Shown: positions 1-5,319 of the stretch, piece by piece
Numbering within the stretch: the stretch's first letter is position 1
How the letters are laid out: the number at the start of each line of letters is the position of its first letter
Origin: an uncultured Cocleimonas sp.
GTDB lineage: Bacteria > Pseudomonadota > Gammaproteobacteria > Thiotrichales > Thiotrichaceae
Direction: 5' to 3'
Assembly: GCA_938041705.1 (NCBI GenBank)
Contig: CALISP010000091.1
Coordinates: forward strand, 1-6,105
DNA length: 6,105 bases
The notes under the pieces: model-generated
Database searches by the model: none
The model's input: only the letters and a program-made list of their open reading frames with translations
What the model was told of the DNA's origin: nothing
Translations under genes and position numbers: made by a program

Positions 1-57
1 GAGGTTTTGTTAAATATGAATACTCCTTATGCTAATGTCATCCACAATGTTAATTAA
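1..57 (+). other. Possible 3' end of an upstream CDS, or simply leader of ubiD
   Basis: Frame 1 is open from the window edge for 18 codons to a TAA at 55-57 (ending ..ANVIHNVN). The other two forward frames stop at positions 11-13 and 33-35. Eighteen open codons are too few to show coding, and I do not recognise the peptide as the end of any family. In Pseudomonas-like genomes ubiD follows rho, but this tail does not look like a Rho C-terminus. An ATG at 16 with GAGG at 1-4 could also make a 13-codon upstream ORF, though the 11-nt spacing is poor. Confidence 0.2.
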
Positions 58-74
58 TCATTAAAAAAGAATCT

Positions 75-1541
75 ATGAAATACTCCGATCTGCGTGACTT
101 TATCGCTCAACTAGAATCTCAGGGCGAGCTTAAACGCATCACCACTGAAATTGACCCTTATCTTGAAATGACAGAAATTTGTGATCGCACGTTGCGTGCT
201 AAAGGTCCTGCTTTGTTATTTGAAAATCCAAAAGGCTTTGATACTCCAGTACTAGGAAACCTATTTGGAACACCTGAACGCGTAGCTATGGGGATGGGCG
301 AAAGCACAGTTAGTGCACTTCGAGAAGTTGGTGTCTTATTAGCTAGTTTAAAAGAACCAACACCCCCGAAAGGTATTAAAGATGCATTGCAGTCGATTCC
401 AAAATACAAAAAAGTTTTGGATATGGCACCGAAGAAAATTAAGAATGCATCCTGCCAAGAGTTTGTCTTAGAAGGTGATAATGTAGATCTATCTAAACTA
501 CCCATTCAAACTTCTTGGCCGGGTGATGTTGCACCTTTAATTACTTGGGGCTTAGTAATTACTAAAGGCTCTCGTAAACCACGTCAAAATTTGGGCATTT
601 ATCGTCAACAAGTCATCGGTAAAAATCGCGTCATTATGCGCTGGTTATCTCATCGTGGTGGTGCACTTGATTTTCGTGATTGGCAACAAACAAACCCAGG
701 CGAGCCCTTTCCAATAAGCGTTGCTTTGGGTGCTGACCCAGCTACTATTTTAGGTGCAGTAACACCAGTCCCAGATACTTTATCTGAGTATGCTTTTGCA
801 GGTTTATTGCGTGGCTCTCGAACAGTAGTAACAAAATGTATCGGCAATGATTTACAAGTACCCGCCTCTGCAGAATTTGTATTAGAAGGTTATTTATACC
901 CAGATGATATGGCAGATGAAGGTCCATATGGTGACCATACTGGTTACTACAATGAAGTTGAAAGCTTCCCTGTATTTACCATTGAAAGAATTACGCATCG
1001 AAAAGATCCTATTTATCATAGTACTTACACTGGCCGACCACCTGATGAACCAGCCATGCTGGGAGTTGCTTTGAATGAAGTATTTGTGCCAATTCTACAA
1101 AAGCAATTTCCAGAAATTACAGATTTTTATTTACCACCAGAAGGGTGCTCTTATCGCATGGCGATAGTCAGCATGAAAAAACAATATCCTGGCCATGCTA
1201 AGAGGGTGATGATGGGTGTCTGGTCGTTCTTACGCCAGTTTATGTATACCAAATTCGTGATTGTTGTAGATGACGATATTAATACTCGCAGCTGGGATGA
1301 CGTGATTTGGGCAATGACCACACGTATGGACCCAGTGCGCGACACTACTACCATTGAAAATACGCCTATCGACTATCTTGATTTTGCATCACCTGTGTCT
1401 GGTTTAGGTTCAAAAATGGGCTTCGACGCAACCAATAAATGGCGAGGAGAAACTGACCGAGAATGGGGTGAACCCATTGTAATGAGTGATGCTGTTAAAC
1501 AAAGAGTTGATGATATTTGGGATGAGCTGGGCATTAATTAA
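75..1541 (+). CDS. ubiD: UbiD, 3-octaprenyl-4-hydroxybenzoate carboxy-lyase (prenylated-FMN decarboxylase)
   Basis: This 488-residue cytosolic enzyme should decarboxylate 3-polyprenyl-4-hydroxybenzoate to 2-polyprenylphenol in ubiquinone synthesis. It needs prenylated FMN, made by UbiX, and a divalent metal. The start MKYSDLRDFIAQLE is the typical UbiD N-terminus and the length is close to the E. coli enzyme (about 497). Key residues fall where I recall them in E. coli UbiD: metal ligands Asn172 (QNLGIYR) and Glu238 (LSEYAF), cofactor contacts I175-Y176-R177, R189-W190-L191 and R194-G195, and Asp287 as proton donor in E282-GPYGDHTGYY. The C-terminal region around 440-465 (GLGSKMGFDATNKW) is also family-typical. 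The enzyme looks intact. The ribosome site is weak (AAGA at 67-70), but no other in-frame start fits the family better. UbiX is not in the window. The related decarboxylases of aromatic catabolism are less likely given the close UbiD pattern. Confidence 0.96.
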   Translation: MKYSDLRDFIAQLESQGELKRITTEIDPYLEMTEICDRTLRAKGPALLFENPKGFDTPVLGNLFGTPERVAMGMGESTVSALREVGVLLASLKEPTPPKGIKDALQSIPKYKKVLDMAPKKIKNASCQEFVLEGDNVDLSKLPIQTSWPGDVAPLITWGLVITKGSRKPRQNLGIYRQQVIGKNRVIMRWLSHRGGALDFRDWQQTNPGEPFPISVALGADPATILGAVTPVPDTLSEYAFAGLLRGSRTVVTKCIGNDLQVPASAEFVLEGYLYPDDMADEGPYGDHTGYYNEVESFPVFTIERITHRKDPIYHSTYTGRPPDEPAMLGVALNEVFVPILQKQFPEITDFYLPPEGCSYRMAIVSMKKQYPGHAKRVMMGVWSFLRQFMYTKFVIVVDDDINTRSWDDVIWAMTTRMDPVRDTTTIENTPIDYLDFASPVSGLGSKMGFDATNKWRGETDREWGEPIVMSDAVKQRVDDIWDELGIN

Positions 1542-1553
1542 ACTTATGAGTTA

Positions 1554-1584
1554 TTAAGAACAATGGTAATTCTTGTCCTATAAT
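1554..1584 (+). promoter_or_regulatory. Candidate sigma70 promoter of the lipoprotein gene
   Basis: A perfect TATAAT lies at 1579-1584, about 48 bp before the ATG at 1633. The only -35-like element is TTAAGA at 1554-1559 (4 of 6), with a long 19-bp spacer; the 17-bp position reads AAGAAC. The -10 is convincing by sequence, but the region is AT-rich and a chance match is possible. No strong terminator separates it from ubiD, so read-through from ubiD is also possible. Confidence 0.4.
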
Positions 1585-1619
1585 ATTTTATTATCGAAGT
1601 TTTATTGAAAGTTATAAAC

Positions 1620-1624
1620 AGGAG
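1620..1624 (+). promoter_or_regulatory. Strong ribosome binding site of the lipoprotein gene
   Basis: AGGAG stands 8 nt before the ATG at 1633. It is the best Shine-Dalgarno match in the window and fixes the start of the lipoprotein at an N-terminus that gives a proper lipoprotein signal peptide. Confidence 0.8.
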
Positions 1625-1632
1625 TTGTAAAT

Positions 1633-2763
1633 ATGAAGACGTTACATTTAACTTTATTAGGTTTCATTCTAGTCGGCTTAACAGCATGTGGTGGAGGTGG
1701 CAGTAACAACACTACTATTCAAGATAGTGGTTTATCTGGATTATCTGAATGTATCGCTCCTAATGCTAATCAAGCTGTCGTGTGTGGAGCAGTGCTGGCT
1801 AATGATGGAGTAACACCTCTTGTAAATGCAGAAGTTACTCTTTTAGAAAGTAATGCAAGGTTAGCTGCCAGAGGTGTTGCTAATGATGAGAAATGTCTTA
1901 CTGATGGTGCTGGTGATTTTGTCTGCCTTTTACCTTCAGATATTTCGGGCTCAGTAGTATTAAACGTTTCTTTAAATGGTTTTGATGATCAAACATTTAC
2001 TACAAATGTCTCTGAAGGTGAAACAACAGAAACAGGTAGCCAGACTTTATTAGGTAATACCAGTGAAAAATGGGTTGTTGTTCCAGGAGTTTTTGATGGG
2101 GTTCAGGTTTTATTATCTCAGTTAAAAGGTTGTACTCTAACAGCTCCAAATGGTGCTTCAACCAAGCCAAATGATATGAGAGGCAGTGCAGACTGCGAAA
2201 GCAAAGGTCTAATCGTTCTTGACGATGCTGCCTCAATTACTGGTTTCCTTGCCACAAATGAACTGCTGAATAGTGATTCATTGTTTATAAATTGTTCAGC
2301 TGATTACTCTACACCAGATACTGATAGTTTAATTCAGTCATTCGTAAACCAAGGAGGACACGTCTATTTTTCTGATTGGTCTGATACATGGCTAACAAAA
2401 ACGTTTCCAGAAAAAATTAACTTTGCAGGAAGATCCACAAGCAGCGGTACTATCAGCGCAAACATCACAACACCTGGTTTAGCGTCTGTGCTTGGTGATG
2501 CTGTCGAAATTGTATTCGATATTGGTATTTGGACTGCAATTGAGTCTGTGGCAAGTGATGTAACAACTTTTATTGAAGCGAATATAAGCAGTGTTTCTAG
2601 CTATACAGGAGTGAGACCTATCACCGTTGGGTGGAAAGAAAACTCAAACTCAGGTTGTGTGTTTTATACGTCATACCATATTGAAGGTGCAGAAACTGCT
2701 GGTGCAGAACAAGAGCAAGCCATAAAGTACTTAGTGCAGAATATTTCATCAGTTTGCGAATAA
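1633..2763 (+). CDS. Uncharacterised lipoprotein with a carboxypeptidase-regulatory-like domain
   Basis: The 376-residue product starts with a lipoprotein signal peptide: a hydrophobic stretch at 4-16, then the lipobox L16-T-A-C19, followed by GGGGSNN as a flexible tether. Residue 20 is Gly, not Asp, so outer-membrane sorting is expected under the E. coli rule. Residues about 48-140 (CGAVLANDGVTPLVNAEVTL, then a DGAGDFVCLLP turn and GSVVLNVSLNGFDDQTF) resemble the beta-sandwich CarboxypepD_reg fold used as an adhesion or carrier module. Residues about 145-376 alternate beta and alpha (WVVVPG, GLIVLDD, LIQSFVNQGGHVYFSDW, GCVFYTSYHIEG, QEQAIKYLVQNI). This layout recalls ThuA or class I amidotransferase-like folds, but I see no Cys-His-Glu triad. 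Nine cysteines follow the lipidated one, which may form periplasmic disulfides. Function is unknown. It stands alone between its own promoter candidate and a terminator. Confidence 0.85.
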   Translation: MKTLHLTLLGFILVGLTACGGGGSNNTTIQDSGLSGLSECIAPNANQAVVCGAVLANDGVTPLVNAEVTLLESNARLAARGVANDEKCLTDGAGDFVCLLPSDISGSVVLNVSLNGFDDQTFTTNVSEGETTETGSQTLLGNTSEKWVVVPGVFDGVQVLLSQLKGCTLTAPNGASTKPNDMRGSADCESKGLIVLDDAASITGFLATNELLNSDSLFINCSADYSTPDTDSLIQSFVNQGGHVYFSDWSDTWLTKTFPEKINFAGRSTSSGTISANITTPGLASVLGDAVEIVFDIGIWTAIESVASDVTTFIEANISSVSSYTGVRPITVGWKENSNSGCVFYTSYHIEGAETAGAEQEQAIKYLVQNISSVCE

Positions 2764-2770
2764 GTTACCA

Positions 2771-2806
2771 AATCAGTCAGGATAGATTTAACTACCCTGA
2801 CTGATT
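2771..2806 (+). terminator. Stem-loop terminator of the lipoprotein gene
   Basis: AATCAGTCAGG (2771-2781) pairs perfectly with CCTGACTGATT (2796-2806). TAG/CTA can add three inner pairs across one mismatch. The stem begins 8 nt after the TAA stop and is followed by AATTTTATAAAAT, a modest T-rich tract. The layout is that of an intrinsic terminator, although the broken T-run makes it weaker than the classic form. Confidence 0.75.
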
Positions 2807-2834
2807 AATTTTATAAAATATCTCCCATATCAAT

Positions 2835-2856
2835 CTTTCCTTAAGCTTCCCTTAAG
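2835..2856 (+). promoter_or_regulatory. PmrA/BasR-like operator: two tandem CTTAAG half-sites
   Basis: CTTAAG at 2840-2845 and again at 2851-2856, separated by five bases, gives CTTAAG-N5-CTTAAG. The repeat unit is really an 11-mer, CTTTCCTTAAG then CTTCCCTTAAG, which differ at one position, so the two copies are one helical turn apart. That is the geometry used by OmpR/PhoB-family regulators bound as head-to-tail dimers, and the half-site matches the published PmrA (BasR) box of enteric bacteria, which QseB also recognises. It lies past the lipoprotein terminator and 154 bp before the PBP4 gene, so it should control that gene. No regulator gene is in the window. Which regulator binds, and whether it activates or represses, is inference. 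Confidence 0.55.
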
Positions 2857-2862
2857 CCAAAA

Positions 2863-2872
2863 TATGTAATAC
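2863..2872 (+). promoter_or_regulatory. Weak -10-like element downstream of the PmrA-like box
   Basis: TATGTAATAC just after the operator holds poor -10 matches (TAATAC at 2867-2872, or AATACT at 2868-2873 preceded by TG). No -35 hexamer is present at the right distance, as expected for an activator-dependent promoter in which the operator lies over or near the -35 region. Other AT-rich -10 candidates exist further down, for example TATAAA at 2950-2955, so the true start point cannot be chosen by eye. Confidence 0.25.
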
Positions 2873-2960
2873 TCTGTGTAAGAGTAAGAATTAATTGAAT
2901 TTTTACAAAATAAAAAGAATAAATTCAACTTTGATTATTGATCTTATTTTATAAAAATAA
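2870..2960 (+). repeat. Series of AT-rich inverted repeats in the PBP4 leader
   Basis: Three perfect inverted repeats follow one another. TACTCT/AGAGTA (2870-2875 with 2881-2886) has a 5-nt loop. TTGAATTT/AAATTCAA (2895-2902 with 2921-2928) has an 18-nt loop. TTATTTT/AAAATAA (2944-2950 with 2954-2960) has a 3-nt loop. Such repeats are common by chance in sequence this rich in A and T. If transcription starts near 2880 they would lie in a 5' untranslated region of about 130 nt. No known riboswitch or attenuator is recognised. Confidence 0.3.
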
Positions 2961-2998
2961 AAAAAGATAAGTACAAAATCAAACGTTTAAAAATCTAA

Positions 2999-3004
2999 TT
3001 GGGT
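2999..3004 (+). promoter_or_regulatory. Weak ribosome site that decides the PBP4 start
   Basis: TTGGGT ends 6 nt before the ATG at 3011 and is the only purine-rich match at a proper distance. The TTG inside it opens the same frame four codons earlier (M-G-I-N), but it has no Shine-Dalgarno sequence of its own. The shorter product starts with a normal signal peptide, MKFEKLF. I take the ATG as the start. Confidence 0.5.
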
Positions 3005-3010
3005 ATTAAT

Positions 3011-5155
3011 ATGAAATTTGAGAAACTATTTCTCATTTCGCTGGGGATTTGCGGTTCTTTCTTATTGCCATTGCAGGCAGCTGAAGAGTTAGAATCACTT
3101 GAAGCTATATGGAATTCTGAGGCATTACAAAGTAATGTTGTGACCAACAGTAAAACTAACGTTAATAATGCTCAACGTCAAAAAGTCATTGTGGCTAGAC
3201 AAAAAATTAAGCGCGAAGCCCTGTTAAAACAGCGTTCTCAACAAATTCAACAGCAAACCCAAAAACAGGCAAATACTCGTAATATTGCAAACAACTCTGC
3301 AACAACTAATTTAGCTCAACAAGCTGCAAAAAAAATAGCTGATGAAAAATTAGCCAAACAGCGCATTATCTGGAAAGCAAAATGGGAAGCGCAACAGAGA
3401 GCAAAAAAACAAACAATTGCTAATGCCAGCAATCAAAATCAAGCTAATACTATTGCGGCTATCATACAAAAACCTCAAGCAAATAAAGCTCCTTCTAACA
3501 CTAAAAATAAACATTCTGACATTACTGCTGCTGAATTAGCATTAGCGAATCCAAAATCAGTATGGAATAAAAATAAACAAGTAACCCCAAAACCATTAAC
3601 TAGAGCTCAATATCAATGGCGTTGGAAACAAGAGCAACTGAAAAAGCAACAACTTGCGAATGCAAATATAAAATCACAAACACCTACATTCACAAATAAA
3701 AATATACAGAAATACGCCAGTAAATCAGTAGCAGCTAATAAATCAATACTACCTAAACAGTCTCATGCTACTTTTAGACAAAATAAACAAAAAGCGATTC
3801 TAAGTGCTTTACCGCTAGCAGTTAGAAGTAAGCTAAATGCAGCAAAGCTTAATGCTTATGGCATGAGCGCTTATGTAAAAGCTGTAAATTCACCTAGACC
3901 TCTATTAGGTCATCAAGAGCAAACTTCTCGTGTTCCAGCATCAGTAATGAAACTCATTACTTCATACGCAGCATTAGGAACTTTGGGGCCAAACTATCGA
4001 TGGCCATTGGATGTACTTACAAATGGAGTGGTTCGCAACGGTACTTTACAAGGTGACCTTATTGTAAAAGGTTATGGTTCTCCTGAGTTTAACAAAGCCG
4101 AATTACGCAAAGTACTCCAAGGTATAAAGCGCAAAGGTATTCGTAATGTCAGTGGCCGAGTACTCTTTGACAATAGTTATTTCAATGTAGGCAAACAACC
4201 TTCATTTGATGGTAAATCACAATCTGCTTACAATGCTCAACCTGATGCTTTGTTATATAACGAGAGAATTAGTAGTTTTCAGGTACGTGCTAGAGGCAAA
4301 AAGGTACATGTTTCTACAAGTACACCAACGCATAACTTAAAAATTGTTAATCGTATGAAAAAAACCCGACGTGGTTGTCGTCCACGTATTGGAGTTTCTA
4401 ATAAAGGCGCTCAGACAGTAGTTACATTTAGTGGTCGATTCTCTAGCCGCTGCGGAACACGCTCATATAGTCGCGTCATAAGTCGCCCTGCAGAAATGAT
4501 ATATGGTGCAATGAGATCAATGTGGAAGCGTGATGTGGGTGGTCAATTAAATACTCATTTTGCGATAGGACGAACACCTACAAATGCTAAACCGTTATTA
4601 AGAACTTATTCACGTACTTTGGCTCAAATTTTGCCAACTATCGATAAAGACAGTAATAATGTTATGGCGCGTCAAGTAATGTTAACCATCGGAGCAAGAG
4701 TTAAAGGCCAAGGCACACAACGCGCAGGCGCTAATGCAATTGGTGATTGGCTAGTATCGAGAGGCTTGAACTTCCCAGAATTACGTATTGAGAATGGCTC
4801 TGGTTTAAGCCGTCATGCTCGAATTAGCGCACGCCATGTGGGTGATTTATTAGACGATGCATATCAAAGCCCCTATCGTAATATTTTAATGCAATCTCTA
4901 GCTGTTGCTGGTGTAGATGGAACAATGAAACGCCGCTTAAAAGGCTCACGAGTGCGTGGCAGAGGTTTCTTTAAAACAGGAACTTTACGTGATGTAAGAA
5001 GCATTGCCGGCTATGTTAAAGCTGCAGATGGAAAAACATATGTGATGGCAATTTTACACAACGATCCACGTGCTAGAAGTCGGGGATTAGCGGCGCATGA
5101 TAAATTAATTGAGTGGGTCTATTCTGGTGGTCGTCAAGAACTTGCAATGAAGTAA
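3011..5155 (+). CDS. dacB: PBP4-type D-alanyl-D-alanine carboxypeptidase/endopeptidase (peptidase S13) with a large basic N-terminal extension
   Basis: The 714-residue periplasmic D,D-peptidase should remove terminal D-Ala from, or cut cross-links in, peptidoglycan. Residues 1-24 form a signal peptide (basic MKFEK, hydrophobic core, likely cleavage near LQAA). The Cys in it has Ile before it, so it is no lipobox. All penicillin-binding motifs are present: S311-V-M-K314 with the nucleophile Ser311, S548-N-N550, and K655-T-G657. Their spacings (237 and 107) are close to those I recall for E. coli PBP4. Cys456 and Cys481 could form the disulfide seen in many proteobacterial homologues. The oddity is residues about 25-260: a low-complexity segment rich in Lys, Gln, Asn and Ala that is absent from E. 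coli PBP4 (477 residues, Ser at 62). The ATG at 3011 is preferred over an in-frame TTG at 2999. The gene stands alone behind a PmrA-like operator. Confidence 0.92.
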   Translation: MKFEKLFLISLGICGSFLLPLQAAEELESLEAIWNSEALQSNVVTNSKTNVNNAQRQKVIVARQKIKREALLKQRSQQIQQQTQKQANTRNIANNSATTNLAQQAAKKIADEKLAKQRIIWKAKWEAQQRAKKQTIANASNQNQANTIAAIIQKPQANKAPSNTKNKHSDITAAELALANPKSVWNKNKQVTPKPLTRAQYQWRWKQEQLKKQQLANANIKSQTPTFTNKNIQKYASKSVAANKSILPKQSHATFRQNKQKAILSALPLAVRSKLNAAKLNAYGMSAYVKAVNSPRPLLGHQEQTSRVPASVMKLITSYAALGTLGPNYRWPLDVLTNGVVRNGTLQGDLIVKGYGSPEFNKAELRKVLQGIKRKGIRNVSGRVLFDNSYFNVGKQPSFDGKSQSAYNAQPDALLYNERISSFQVRARGKKVHVSTSTPTHNLKIVNRMKKTRRGCRPRIGVSNKGAQTVVTFSGRFSSRCGTRSYSRVISRPAEMIYGAMRSMWKRDVGGQLNTHFAIGRTPTNAKPLLRTYSRTLAQILPTIDKDSNNVMARQVMLTIGARVKGQGTQRAGANAIGDWLVSRGLNFPELRIENGSGLSRHARISARHVGDLLDDAYQSPYRNILMQSLAVAGVDGTMKRRLKGSRVRGRGFFKTGTLRDVRSIAGYVKAADGKTYVMAILHNDPRARSRGLAAHDKLIEWVYSGGRQELAMK

Positions 5156-5164
5156 GCTAATAAA

Positions 5165-5185
5165 ATGATCAGAGCTTCTGATTAT
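5165..5185 (+). other. Hairpin just after the PBP4 stop codon
   Basis: The arms at 5165-5173 and 5177-5185 pair over nine positions, including one G-U, around a 3-nt loop; the core is ATCAGA/TCTGAT. It lies 10 nt after the TAA stop and no T-run follows. It may protect or help end the PBP4 message upstream of the stronger structure at 5211-5253. It could also be chance. Confidence 0.35.
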
Positions 5186-5210
5186 AGTCATCTTCAATTA
5201 AATATTACTC

Positions 5211-5253
5211 AAAAGTAGGGGGGTGTCTTTTTTAAACACGCTACCCACTTTTT
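5211..5253. terminator. Probable bidirectional terminator between convergent PBP4 and PPK2 genes
   Basis: AAAAGT (5211-5216) pairs with ACTTTT (5247-5252), GGG (5218-5220) with CCC (5244-5246), and GTGT (5223-5226) with ACAC (5236-5239). A bulge and a small internal loop interrupt the stem. On the plus strand the stem closes in CTTTTT, and on the minus strand in CTTTT, so either transcript would carry a U-tract. Its place between two converging genes fits a shared terminator. The six-G run and the imperfect stem lower certainty. Confidence 0.6.
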
Positions 5254-5319
5254 GATTGATCTTATCTATATGCTCAGAAGACCAATTAGCTTATTCTGTT
5301 TAGTTTCTTGAATATTGTA

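Noticed and set aside
7..36. Possible ubiD promoter, TTGTTA (7-12) with GCTAAT (31-36)
   Set aside because: Each hexamer matches only 4 of 6 positions in AT-rich DNA, and the region may still be coding for the upstream gene.
158..1354. Several 60-115 codon reading frames antisense to ubiD
   Set aside because: They lie fully inside a conserved gene, have no family resemblance or ribosome sites, and are expected by-products of its codon pattern.
1556..1594. Small hairpins AAGAA/TTCTT (1556-1574) and ATAATA/TATTAT (1580-1594) as a ubiD terminator
   Set aside because: Stems of 5-6 A-T-rich pairs without a following T-run are too weak, and the second overlaps the TATAAT box.
2000..2236. 78-codon antisense frame inside the lipoprotein gene
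   Set aside because: Composition (many Leu and His) is that of a complement of ordinary coding sequence; there is no start context and no recognisable domain.
2999..3010. TTG start giving a PBP4 four residues longer
   Set aside because: The TTG coincides with the only plausible ribosome site, and the ATG at 3011 gives a standard signal peptide start.
3029..3055. Lipoprotein signal in the PBP4 N-terminus (LGIC)
   Set aside because: Ile directly before the Cys does not fit a lipobox, and a normal Ala-x-Ala-like cleavage region follows.
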